Assembly (NCBI GenBank): GCA_015258265.1 | Contig: JABZIP010000004.1 | Coordinates: forward strand, 1-64,000 | DNA from: Clostridiales bacterium | GTDB taxonomy: Bacteria; Bacillota; Clostridia; Peptostreptococcales; Anaerovoracaceae | Length of the DNA stretch: 64,000 nucleotides | Direction: 5' to 3' | The notes under the pieces: generated by a model | The model's database searches: none | Seen by the model: only the letters and a program-made list of their open reading frames with translations | Told to the model about the DNA's origin: nothing | In this document: positions 1-7,402 of the stretch, piece after piece | How positions within the stretch are numbered: position 1 is the first letter of the stretch | Layout of the letters: each line of letters starts with the position of its first letter | Program-made: the position numbers and the translations under genes

Positions 1-120
1 AACCATAGTATCAAAATATTTCTCAAAGTGTAACATATGTCTTGACAACTAAGACTACAAGAAAATAAATGTGCAAAAGTCTATTGATAATATAACGGAC
101 ATAGAGACATATAAAACTAA

Positions 121-144
121 AATAGAGCCTATATAGGCTCTATT
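121..144 (-). terminator. Intrinsic terminator of the small membrane-protein gene
   Basis: A perfect 10-bp inverted repeat (AATAGAGCCT / AGGCTCTATT, loop ATAT) begins four bases past the stop codon of the leftward gene. On the minus strand the stem is followed by a moderately T-rich stretch. It may work in both directions. Confidence 0.7.
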
Positions 145-147
145 TTC

Positions 148-426
148 TCATATTATTATGGTTTCGATGTAAGATGCTATCAATGATACTATCGGAATAG
201 TAAATAATAGTATAAGTTTTGGCTCTAGCTCCTTTGCCTTTAAACCTCTCAATAAGTATTTCGAAAACAATACTATTAAGTCCACTATCATTAAAAGTAG
301 TATACCGTAGAATATATATGGACTAACATGCATATCTAAATACAACAAGTATACCTTGAGACCTATTGGATATAATATGATGTTTATTATAATAGTCATT
401 TTCCCTTTAGCTGAAATGTTGTTCAT
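148..426 (-). CDS. Small integral membrane protein, function unknown
   Basis: This is a 92-residue protein with no recognised family. Three hydrophobic stretches (about residues 8-28, 34-56 and 68-90) suggest three membrane-spanning helices. A charged segment rich in Lys and Glu (KAKELEPK) lies between the second and third. The start is supported by a good ribosome binding site (GAAAGGA) about eight bases upstream on the minus strand. The gene stands alone and ends in a clear hairpin, so it is probably monocistronic. It could be an immunity protein, a holin-like protein or a small transporter subunit, but nothing in the sequence decides between these. Confidence 0.6.
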   Translation of the reverse strand: MNNISAKGKMTIIINIILYPIGLKVYLLYLDMHVSPYIFYGILLLMIVDLIVLFSKYLLRGLKAKELEPKLILLFTIPIVSLIASYIETIII

Positions 427-756
427 ATCTAATTCCTTTCGTTTTAATGTCTTAATGTCGAATAAGCTATAACTATCAATTCATCGAAAAGAGGGATTAT
501 CCATAATAGTCTCCCTTTTACTATATAATATTAAGATTTTATTATAGTTAATTGTACATTGGACTACCCTCCTTGATAATACAAATTACTAAAACTTTAT
601 AATTATTATAAAGGATGAAAAAATAAAAGTCTAGATTTTAATAAAATTTTATGTTATTATCAAAAATTAGTGTTACCCACATGTAACAGAAAATATCTAT
701 AAAAAATTACTATGTGATTTTTAGGAATATATGTATTAAATCATAAATATATACAG
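427..756. other. AT-rich intergenic region without a clear gene
   Basis: I see no supportable gene. On the minus strand two Shine-Dalgarno-like sequences (near 563-575 and 508-515) precede reading frames of only 3 and 7 codons. A 6-bp inverted repeat, TGTTAC-N6-GTAACA, lies at 671-688 and could be an operator for either flanking gene. Confidence 0.4.
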
Positions 757-960
757 TTGATTTTTTTGATAAAATTTCTAAAATCATGGAAGCGAAATCG
801 ATGCAATAAACGGGCGGAATCTATTGATGAAATTACAAAAGTTGCGGAGAGTATGGCAAGCGGAAAGAGCATTAAGGAATTTTGCAAGGACAGCAAGGCG
901 GCAAACCAATACGAAAACCTTGCAAATGAAGTGCTTGCAAGGCTTTCACAGTGTATTTAA
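757..960 (+). CDS. Doubtful small ORF upstream of the Fic-like gene
   Basis: This is a 67-codon frame whose only starts are TTG codons without a ribosome binding site. The first 20 residues are basic and low-quality. The remainder (about residues 20-67) looks like a real amphipathic helical protein with an acidic/Ala-rich composition (SIDEITKVAESMASGKS). It may be the 3' end of a truncated gene. Many Fic toxins are preceded by a small antitoxin, but the inhibitory (S/T)xxxE(G/N) motif of VbhA-type antitoxins is not visible here. Function unknown. Confidence 0.25.
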   Translation: MIFLIKFLKSWKRNRCNKRAESIDEITKVAESMASGKSIKEFCKDSKAANQYENLANEVLARLSQCI

Positions 961-1124
961 AAAAATCCGCCAGTTAGCGGTAGAAAGAAGGCAAAAAATG
1001 GAGAAAACTTTTGAAAGAGGAATGTAAAAGTACCTGCGCAAAAGAAAAAATATTATAGGGTGGCGAGAGCAGGTTTTCGCAGATAAAAAATTAGCAGCTT
1101 AGAAAGGAGTTTGATAGAAAAAGC

Positions 1125-1802
1125 ATGGAAAATAAGTTTGAAATGACAAAAGAAGAAAATATTTTTGTTGCTAAACGAAACATTATTGATTACATATGGA
1201 AAAGTGCAAATCTTGAAGGAATCAATGTAACATTTCCACAGACAAGCGTGATATATGAAAAAGGAGTTTTGCAAAATGCTAATGTCCATTCGATAAGCGT
1301 GGTGCTAAACTTAAAGCACGCATGGCAAGTCTTGCTAAATAGTTTAAATGAACCGTTAAGCATAGATTATTTTTGCAAAATAAACTATGAAGTTGCAAAA
1401 GATGAATCGCTTGACTGGGGCAAACTTAGAACGGGTAAAGTAGGTATATCCGGAACTAATTATATACCGCCTATTCCTGATAAAGATAATGTAAAGGAAC
1501 AATTAAATGCGTTGATGCAAATAGAAAATCAAACTGAAAGAGCTATAAAAATAATGTTTTGGGCAATGAAAAGTCAACTATTTTGGGATGGGAATAAGAG
1601 GACTGCAATGCTGGTGGCTAATAAAGTTATGATAGAAAACGGTTGTGGTATTATTAGTGTTCCTATAGAAAAAATTGAGGATTTTAATATAGTATTATCT
1701 GATTATTATACAAATGATACATTAAATAATGCTGTAGAATTTATATACAATAATTGTATTGATGGAATAGAGTTTGAAAAAATAAAGAACGCAAACTTAT
1801 GA
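1125..1802 (+). CDS. Fic/Doc-fold protein with Gln in place of the catalytic His
   Basis: A 225-residue protein with a C-terminal Fic-like core. The diagnostic loop reads QLFWDGNKRTAML (residues 151-163). This matches HxFxDGN(K/R)R of Fic/Doc proteins at the anion-binding Gly-Asn-Lys-Arg part, but Gln151 stands where the catalytic His should be. Fic enzymes transfer AMP or other phosphate-containing groups to protein targets and need that His, so this copy is either inactive or uses other chemistry. An AGGAG sequence lies about 16 nt before the ATG, farther than ideal, and no other in-frame start exists. The upstream small ORF could be a partner. No obvious terminator follows. The Gln form may be a recognised subfamily in Firmicutes; that is memory, not something tested here. 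Confidence 0.8.
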   Translation: MENKFEMTKEENIFVAKRNIIDYIWKSANLEGINVTFPQTSVIYEKGVLQNANVHSISVVLNLKHAWQVLLNSLNEPLSIDYFCKINYEVAKDESLDWGKLRTGKVGISGTNYIPPIPDKDNVKEQLNALMQIENQTERAIKIMFWAMKSQLFWDGNKRTAMLVANKVMIENGCGIISVPIEKIEDFNIVLSDYYTNDTLNNAVEFIYNNCIDGIEFEKIKNANL

Positions 1803-1964
1803 TATGAAAATAGGTAAAAATTACAAGGAGAATATTATTTGATTTTCCTTCCGACGATAATTGAGTATGAAGCAGCGGCGCCGGACGAAAAAGACGAGAT
1901 AAATTTGTGAATTTTTTAAAGAATAATATTGAAGAAAATCGAATATCACACGCACAAAAAAACA

Positions 1965-1993
1965 TTGAAAAACAATCGTTGATAATGTATAAT
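1965..1993 (+). promoter_or_regulatory. Promoter of rpsB-tsf
   Basis: TTGAAA at 1965-1970 and a consensus TATAAT at 1988-1993 are separated by 17 bp, a sigma-A type promoter. The predicted transcript starts near position 2000 and has a leader of about 100 nt before rpsB. Confidence 0.8.
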
Positions 1994-2024
1994 ATCTGTT
2001 GTGCGTTGAGCGCTAAATTATGCA

Positions 2025-2076
2025 CACCGCTTGTAGGTATGTCTGGTGCCGTCAGGTCGACTATACAAAGGCGGTG
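2025..2076 (+). promoter_or_regulatory. Structured leader of rpsB, candidate S2 autoregulatory element
   Basis: CACCGC at 2025-2030 pairs with GCGGTG at 2071-2076. The stem extends inward through TTGTAG pairing with CTATACAA with small bulges, closing a roughly 50-nt hairpin between the promoter and the rpsB ribosome binding site (GGGAGG). Ribosomal protein leaders upstream of rpsB that bind S2 are known in bacteria. Assignment to a known Rfam class was not tested. Confidence 0.5.
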
Positions 2077-2102
2077 GAAGAAAAACCAGGGAGGAAATAA
2101 AA

Positions 2103-2861
2103 ATGGCAGTAATTTCAATGAAACAATTGCTGGAAGCAGGTGTACATTTCGGACACCAAACAAGGAGATGGAACCCTAAAATGGCTCCATATATTTACAC
2201 AGAAAGAAACGGTATCTACATTATCGACTTACAGAAGACTGTAAATAAGGTAGACGAAGCGTACGCTTTCATGAAAGAAGTTGCGTCTGAAGGCAGACCT
2301 ATTCTTTTCGTAGGTACAAAAAAGCAGGCTCAGTCAGCTATCGAGGATGAAGCTAAGAGATGCGGAATGTACTATGTAAACGAAAGATGGCTTGGAGGAA
2401 TGCTTACAAACCACAAAACTATAGCAGGCAGAATCAAAAGACTGTTTGATATTGCTGTTATGGAGGAAGACGGAACTTTTGATAAGCTATCGAAGAAAGA
2501 AGTTAGCAAGTTAAAGCTGGAGCAGGAAAAACTTGAAAAGTATCTTGGAGGAATCAAAGATATGAAGGGAATGCCTGCAGCTTTATTTATAGTAGATCCT
2601 AAGAAAGAAAGAATAGCTGTAAAAGAAGCTAGAATACTTGGAATTCCAATTATCGGTATCGTTGATACAAACTGCGATCCTGATGATGTTGACTACATTA
2701 TTCCTGCAAACGACGACGCTATCAGAGCTGTAAAGTTGATTGCGGCAAGCATGGCGGACGCTATCATAGAAGCTAGACAAGGCGAGAGTTTTGCGGAGGC
2801 TGATGAGGAAGCTGAAGAACAGGTTGAAGAAGTAGAGAGTGAAGAGGAAAGCGAAGAGTAA
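2103..2861 (+). CDS. rpsB: 30S ribosomal protein S2
   Basis: This is a 252-residue S2, a component of the small ribosomal subunit needed for S1/mRNA-side assembly. Hallmarks are the N-terminal GVHFGHQTRRWNPKM, the FVGTKKQAQ segment, NERWLGGMLTN and the GIVDTNCDPD region. The C-terminus carries a long acidic tail (about residues 228-252, mostly Glu/Asp) that varies among species. The ATG is chosen because it gives the family start MAVISMKQLL and sits 8 nt after GGGAGG; an upstream in-frame ATG would add 19 unconserved residues. It is followed after 28 nt by tsf, the usual partner gene. Confidence 0.98.
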   Translation: MAVISMKQLLEAGVHFGHQTRRWNPKMAPYIYTERNGIYIIDLQKTVNKVDEAYAFMKEVASEGRPILFVGTKKQAQSAIEDEAKRCGMYYVNERWLGGMLTNHKTIAGRIKRLFDIAVMEEDGTFDKLSKKEVSKLKLEQEKLEKYLGGIKDMKGMPAALFIVDPKKERIAVKEARILGIPIIGIVDTNCDPDDVDYIIPANDDAIRAVKLIAASMADAIIEARQGESFAEADEEAEEQVEEVESEEESEE

Positions 2862-2889
2862 TAGCTTTTCCGATATATAGGAGGAAGAT

Positions 2890-3801
2890 ATGGCAGTAAC
2901 TGCACAGATGGTAAAAGAACTGCGCGAAATGACCGGCGCAGGTATGATGGACTGCAAAAAGGTTTTGGTTGAAACTGACGGTGATATGGATAAAGCCGTT
3001 GAGTTGCTTCGTGAAAAAGGACTTGCAAAGGCTGCTAAGAAGGCCGGCAGAGTCGCGGCTGAGGGCTTGGTGAAATTTGCATTTTCGGATGATGCGAAAG
3101 CGGCAGCTGTTATAGAGGTAAACTCGGAAACTGATTTCGTAGCAAAAAATCCTGAATTTATCGAGTTCGCAGACAAACTTGCTTCATTGGCTTTAGCAGC
3201 TGATAGCGAGGATATGGAAAAATTCATGGACAGCAAATACGATGGAGCTGAAGATGTAAAAACTGCACTTGCAAATAAAATTGCTAAAATCGGCGAAAAC
3301 ATGAATATTAGAAGGTTTGCAAAGCTGAATATGCCGGGTACGGTATATGTTGGATACAGCCATGGCGGAAAAATTGGAGTTGTAGTAGGACTCAAGACGG
3401 AAGCTACAGCAGACGAAGTTCAAGTAGTTGGAAAAGACGTTGCGATGCAGGTTGCTTCAATGAGCCCTAAGTTTGTGAATGAAAGTGAAGTAGATCCTGC
3501 TTGGCTCGAAGAAGAAAAGAAGATTGCTACACAGTTATTGCTAAACGAAGGTAAAAAACCTGAGATGCTTGACAGAATCATTCCCGGAAAGATTAAGGCT
3601 ATATTGAAAGAAGTGTGTCTGGTAGATCAGAAATTCGTAAAGAATTCTGATTTGACAGTGCAGCAGTATGTTGAATCGGTTGCTAAGGAAATCGGTAAAG
3701 ACATCGCTGTTACCGAGATGGTACGTTTCGAAGTAGGCGAAGGAATCGAGAAGAAGGAAGAAGATTTTGCGGCAGAGGTTGCAGCACAGATGAATGCATA
3801 A
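2890..3801 (+). CDS. tsf: Elongation factor Ts
   Basis: A 303-residue EF-Ts, the guanine-nucleotide exchange factor that recycles EF-Tu-GDP during translation elongation. The N-terminal UBA-like domain (about residues 1-55) shows VKELREMTGAGMMDCKKVL. The TDFVAKNPEF segment that contacts the EF-Tu nucleotide site lies near residues 80-90. The length is typical for a bacterial EF-Ts. Co-transcribed with rpsB and ended by a strong terminator. The pyrH-frr genes that commonly follow tsf are not here. Confidence 0.98.
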   Translation: MAVTAQMVKELREMTGAGMMDCKKVLVETDGDMDKAVELLREKGLAKAAKKAGRVAAEGLVKFAFSDDAKAAAVIEVNSETDFVAKNPEFIEFADKLASLALAADSEDMEKFMDSKYDGAEDVKTALANKIAKIGENMNIRRFAKLNMPGTVYVGYSHGGKIGVVVGLKTEATADEVQVVGKDVAMQVASMSPKFVNESEVDPAWLEEEKKIATQLLLNEGKKPEMLDRIIPGKIKAILKEVCLVDQKFVKNSDLTVQQYVESVAKEIGKDIAVTEMVRFEVGEGIEKKEEDFAAEVAAQMNA

Positions 3802-3810
3802 GTAAAACCG

Positions 3811-3843
3811 CTCCCCCAAAAATATGGGGGAGTTTTGTTTTGT
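3811..3843 (+). terminator. Rho-independent terminator after tsf
   Basis: CTCCCCC-N8-GGGGGAG forms a 7-bp GC-rich stem followed by TTTTGTTTTG. It separates the rpsB-tsf unit from rapZ. Confidence 0.9.
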
Positions 3844-3877
3844 AGGAAACTTGCATTTCGTGATTTTGGAGGTTGCG

Positions 3878-4723
3878 ATGGAAGCGGTTATAATTACAGG
3901 ACTTTCGGGAGCCGGAAAGTCGCAAGCGGTTAATTGCCTTGAGGATTTAGGATATTATTGTATAGATAATATGCCGCCGATGCTCATGGCGGATTTTATT
4001 AACTTGGTTCAGAGTAGTGAGCGAGAATTGTCCAAAGTGGCTTTTGTGATTGATATTCGCGGAGGAGAATTTTTCGATTATGTCGAACCTGCACTTAATG
4101 AGCTTAAAGAGAAGGATATTTCTTATAAAATCATATTTTTGGAGGCGTCCGATGAGGTACTTATAAGGCGCTTTAATGAAACGCGTAGAATGCATCCTCT
4201 GGCAGGAGAAGCGGATACGGGAGCAGGAATAAAAAAAGAAAGACAAAAACTGGCAGAATTGCGCAAGGTATCGGATTACATTATAGACACTTCCAGTATG
4301 AAAGTTTCTAAACTGCGAGAGGAACTTAATTCTATTTTTATCGTCGGAGAAGAAGCGACATTTTTGATAAATATCTTTTCGTTTGGATATAAGCACGGAA
4401 TGCTTTTGGAAGCGGATATGGTTTTTGATATGCGATTCATCCCTAATCCTTACTATGTACCGAGTCTTAAAAAACTTACCGGAAACAGCAAGAAGATACA
4501 GGATTACATATTGAAATTTGATGATACAAAAAAATTTATAGATAGAGCTTTACAACTGGTCGACGGGCTGACCGAAGGATTTATGAACGAAGGAAAATAC
4601 CATTTAAATTTAGCGTTTGCATGTACGGGAGGGCAGCATCGTTCTGTAGGAATGGCTAATATTTTTTCAGAAAAGTTGAAAGAAAAAGGCTACCGAATTA
4701 CGGTCGAACATAGAGATATTTGA
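3878..4723 (+). CDS. rapZ: RapZ/YvcJ family nucleotide-binding regulator
   Basis: A 281-residue protein of the RapZ (YhbJ/YvcJ) family, which binds nucleotides and, in E. coli, small RNAs and an aminosugar metabolite to control GlmS levels. In Firmicutes its role is less clear (competence, cell-wall precursor signalling). The N-terminal domain has a Walker A site GLSGAGKS (residues 7-14). The C-terminal domain shows the family signature CTGGQHRSVGMAN near residue 245. The ATG at the GGAGG-linked position gives the family start MEAVIITG. In most Firmicutes the gene sits with yvcK and whiA; neither is present here, so the locus is rearranged. It may share promoter read-through with tsf. Confidence 0.95.
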   Translation: MEAVIITGLSGAGKSQAVNCLEDLGYYCIDNMPPMLMADFINLVQSSERELSKVAFVIDIRGGEFFDYVEPALNELKEKDISYKIIFLEASDEVLIRRFNETRRMHPLAGEADTGAGIKKERQKLAELRKVSDYIIDTSSMKVSKLREELNSIFIVGEEATFLINIFSFGYKHGMLLEADMVFDMRFIPNPYYVPSLKKLTGNSKKIQDYILKFDDTKKFIDRALQLVDGLTEGFMNEGKYHLNLAFACTGGQHRSVGMANIFSEKLKEKGYRITVEHRDI

Positions 4724-4735
4724 TTTAACTTCATC

Positions 4736-4764
4736 TTGATATCGGTAAAGCACTATGCTATACT
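4736..4764 (+). promoter_or_regulatory. Promoter of the thiamine-precursor transport operon
   Basis: TTGATA at 4736-4741 and TATACT at 4759-4764 are spaced by 17 bp. The predicted start lies just before the riboswitch aptamer. Confidence 0.8.
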
Positions 4765-4772
4765 GTAAATAG

Positions 4773-4860
4773 TTGCTGGGGGAATAATAAAAATTATTGA
4801 GATAGACTTAGTCTGAACCCTTCGAACCTGATGCGGTTAATACCGATGGAGGGAATGCAC
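4773..4860 (+). promoter_or_regulatory. TPP riboswitch (THI element)
   Basis: The conserved cores of the thiamine pyrophosphate aptamer are visible in order: a G-run (GGGGGA), TTGAGA in place of CTGAGA, a local stem AGACT/AGTCT, ACCCTTCGAACCTGATG, GGTTAATACC and GGAGGGAA. This aptamer binds TPP and shuts off thiamine biosynthesis or uptake genes. It lies between the promoter and a terminator hairpin and controls the ABC transporter operon downstream. Confidence 0.95.
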
Positions 4861-4869
4861 GGTTTGTTT

Positions 4870-4896
4870 GCGTTTCCTTTTGGAAGCGTTTTTTTT
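4870..4896 (+). terminator. Riboswitch expression-platform terminator
   Basis: CGTTTCC-TTTT-GGAAGCG (one G-U pair) is followed by eight T residues directly downstream of the TPP aptamer. It is the expected off-state terminator for transcription attenuation when TPP is bound. Confidence 0.85.
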
Positions 4897-4911
4897 GTTG
4901 GTGGAGGAATT

Positions 4912-5658
4912 TTGAAGAGAAGAATAAGTACATTTGCTATAAGTATCGGAGCTTTGTGCATTATTTGGGAAATTTGCATAATGGCGTTTAAAATTCCTTC
5001 GTACGTTTTACCGTCGCCGTATGCAGTGGTGATTGCGCTCATAAATGAGAGAAATCAGCTTTTGTATCACGGCATGTATAGCATGTTTGAAGCGATTGCC
5101 GGACTTTTGATTGCGTGTGTGCTTGCAGTGATTTTTGCTGTTTTGATGGACAGGTTCCAAATGCTTAAACTGTGCATTTATCCTTTTTTGGTAATAACGC
5201 AAACGATACCCATCATATCTATCGCGCCGCTTCTTATTATTTATGTGGGAATCGGAATACAGACTAAAATTCTTGCAGTAGTGCTTATGTGTTTTTTTCC
5301 GATAGCCGTAAACACTGCGGACGGAATGCAAAGCGTAAACGAAAATCAGGTGGGTTTGGTCAAACTTTTTGGTGCTTCCAATTTTCAAACCTATATTTTT
5401 GTAAAGATACCGGCAGCACTATCCAGTTTTTTTTCGGGACTCAAAGTTGCAGCGACATACAGTATGTCGGGTGCTATAATAGGAGAATGGCTTGCATCAA
5501 ACAGCGGTCTTGGATATTACATAATACGAGCAAAAAACGGTTATATGCTTGATAATGTTTTTGCGTGTATAGTAGTAATCATACTTATAAGTTTATTTTT
5601 GAATGCTTTGGTTAAGGCGGTACAATTTGTGGCTATGCCGTATTTGAGAGGGAATTAA
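4912..5658 (+). CDS. thiX: ABC transporter permease for thiamine precursor (ThiX-like)
   Basis: A 248-residue BPD-type ABC permease with about six membrane helices. The family loop that contacts the ATPase (EAA-like, around KLFGASNFQTYIFVKIPAA, residues 155-173) is visible. With the following binding protein and ATPase it should import a thiamine precursor, probably hydroxymethylpyrimidine, because the operon is under a TPP riboswitch. I chose the TTG start preceded by GGAGGA at 7 nt; the longer frame begins inside the riboswitch and cannot be right. Substrate specificity is inferred from regulation and gene order. Confidence 0.88.
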   Translation: MKRRISTFAISIGALCIIWEICIMAFKIPSYVLPSPYAVVIALINERNQLLYHGMYSMFEAIAGLLIACVLAVIFAVLMDRFQMLKLCIYPFLVITQTIPIISIAPLLIIYVGIGIQTKILAVVLMCFFPIAVNTADGMQSVNENQVGLVKLFGASNFQTYIFVKIPAALSSFFSGLKVAATYSMSGAIIGEWLASNSGLGYYIIRAKNGYMLDNVFACIVVIILISLFLNALVKAVQFVAMPYLRGN

Positions 5659-6675
5659 ATGAGGAATTACATGAAGAAAATTTTATTGTTTACGATTGTT
5701 TTGGGAATGTTGTTTGTGCAAACGGGTTGCGGCAAGAATGGAAGCTGCGAGCAACCTAAACCGTTAACGAAAGTGAAACTGATTTTGGATTATTTACCGA
5801 ATACCAATCATACAGGTATATATGTTGCAAAAGACAAGGGATACTACGAAGCTGAGGGGATAGACCTTGAGATTATAGAGCCTGTAGGTGGAATCAGTAA
5901 CGCTTTGGTAGCAACGGGAAAGGGCGAATTTGGAATAAGCTATCAAGAAGAGGTTACATTTGCCAAAACAGGGACAGAAAAACTTCCAATTAAAGCGATA
6001 GCAACTTTGATACAGCACAACACTTCGGGACTTGCATCTATTACGGAGAAAAATATTAAAACTCCTAAAGATTTTGAAGGAAAAACATATGCGGGTTGGG
6101 GCTCTCCTGCGGAGGCTGCAGTATTGAAAGCTATAATGAAATCTGCAGGTGCGGATTTCAGTAAATTAAATATGGTGGCTATTGACAGCATGGGATACAA
6201 TGCACTTAGCGGAGGGGTTGACCTGATGTGGCTGTTTTGGGCATGGGATGTTATCCCTGCACAGTCTGCGGGAATGAATTTGGATTTTACGCTTTTATCT
6301 GACTACGATAGCAGACTTGATTATTATACGCCTATCATTGTGGCAAATGAAAAAGTTATCGCTAAAAAACCGGAACTTGTGAAAGCGTTTTTACGAGCGA
6401 CACAAAAAGGGTACGAAGATGCGATAGCAGATCCTGACGGAAGCGCTGAGGTGTTAGAAAAGTATGTAGATACATATGATTTGCATTTATTAAAAAAATC
6501 ACAGGAATATTTGTCAAAAAAATATATAGACGACAGTCCGCATTGGGGAGAGATGAAGCCGGAAATATGGGAAGGATATATGGATTTCATGAAGGAGAAT
6601 GGGCTGATTGAAGAAATTGTGCCTGCTCAGATGTGCTTTACCAATGAATTTTTGCCATATAATGATTCCAAATGA
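5659..6675 (+). CDS. thiY: Thiamine-precursor substrate-binding lipoprotein (ThiY/NMT1-like)
   Basis: A 338-residue lipoprotein of the NMT1/THI5-like periplasmic-binding fold. A signal peptide with lipobox QTGC (Cys24) anchors it to the membrane. The mature start KLILDYLPNTNHTGIYVAKD is the family hallmark, as is the GEFGISYQEE segment. It captures the ligand and hands it to the permease. The start codon abuts the permease stop and has GAGGG upstream; a second ATG four codons later is possible. It overlaps the ATPase gene by 4 nt (ATGA), implying translational coupling. Ligand identity (HMP versus formylaminopyrimidine) cannot be read from sequence. Confidence 0.9.
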   Translation: MRNYMKKILLFTIVLGMLFVQTGCGKNGSCEQPKPLTKVKLILDYLPNTNHTGIYVAKDKGYYEAEGIDLEIIEPVGGISNALVATGKGEFGISYQEEVTFAKTGTEKLPIKAIATLIQHNTSGLASITEKNIKTPKDFEGKTYAGWGSPAEAAVLKAIMKSAGADFSKLNMVAIDSMGYNALSGGVDLMWLFWAWDVIPAQSAGMNLDFTLLSDYDSRLDYYTPIIVANEKVIAKKPELVKAFLRATQKGYEDAIADPDGSAEVLEKYVDTYDLHLLKKSQEYLSKKYIDDSPHWGEMKPEIWEGYMDFMKENGLIEEIVPAQMCFTNEFLPYNDSK

Positions 6676-7400
6676 GGTTGGAAATAAAGAATGTATCAGC
6701 GGAATACTCCGGTAAACAGATAATAACAAATGTAAATTTTTCGGTAGCTGATGGAGAATTTGTATCGATTCTCGGCGAGTCGGGCAGCGGCAAATCCACG
6801 CTTTTAAAGGTTATTTCGGGGATTTTGCCTGCTGCCCGCGGCGAAATTTTCGTGGATGACGAGAAGGTAACGAAAATTTCGAAACATTTTGCATATATGC
6901 CGCAAGACGACTTGCTTTTACCGTGGTGGAATATCATGCAAAATGTCTGCCTCGCCGCGAAAATTTCAGGCGACTTGCCGACAGCTGAAAAGCGAGCAAA
7001 GAAGTTGCTTGAGGAATTTGGACTTGCAGAATACAAAAACAGTTATCCAAAGGAATTGTCGGGCGGTATGCGTCAGCGGATTGCATTTTTGAGAACGGCG
7101 CTTTCGAGTGCTGATATTTGGATGCTAGATGAGCCGTTTGCGGCTCTTGATGTTATCACTCGTGGAGAACTGCAGGATTGGCTTTTGGATTTAAGGGAAA
7201 AAATAAGCAATACAGTGTTGCTGGTAACACACGATATCGAGGAAGCGATTTATTTATCGGATAAAATTTATATAATTCGCGGAACACCAAGTAAGATTGT
7301 GAAAGAAATAAAAATATCTACGGATTATAGAAACAGACAATGGCTATACGAGCAAGGAAATTTGAAGAAAGACATATTTGAGGCAATAAAGGGGGCATAA
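6672..7400 (+). CDS. thiZ: ABC transporter ATP-binding protein (ThiZ-like)
   Basis: A 242-residue nitrate/sulfonate/HMP-type ABC ATPase. Walker A is GESGSGKST (residues 36-44), the Q-loop is MPQDDLLLPWWN, the signature is LSGGMRQRIAFLRT, Walker B is WMLDEPFAALD and the H-loop is VTHDIEEA. Walker and signature motifs are intact, so it should energise the ThiX-ThiY importer. It starts by 4-nt overlap with the preceding gene. Confidence 0.92.
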   Translation: MRLEIKNVSAEYSGKQIITNVNFSVADGEFVSILGESGSGKSTLLKVISGILPAARGEIFVDDEKVTKISKHFAYMPQDDLLLPWWNIMQNVCLAAKISGDLPTAEKRAKKLLEEFGLAEYKNSYPKELSGGMRQRIAFLRTALSSADIWMLDEPFAALDVITRGELQDWLLDLREKISNTVLLVTHDIEEAIYLSDKIYIIRGTPSKIVKEIKISTDYRNRQWLYEQGNLKKDIFEAIKGA

Positions 7401-7402
7401 AA

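Noticed and set aside
966..980. Possible hairpin CCGC-N6-GCGG upstream of the Fic-like gene
   Set aside because: Only a 4-bp stem without a T-run; too weak to call a terminator.
824..1027. 67-codon plus-strand ORF overlapping the small ORF at 757-960
   Set aside because: Basic, low-complexity composition, no ribosome binding site, and in another frame of the slightly better candidate.
2583..3395. 270-codon minus-strand ORF opposite rpsB-tsf
   Set aside because: Ser/Ala/Phe-rich antisense shadow of strongly conserved genes, with no ribosome binding site or promoter.
4831..4911. N-terminal extension of the ThiX-like permease
   Set aside because: The extra 27 codons lie inside the TPP riboswitch and its terminator; the TTG at 4912 has the ribosome binding site.
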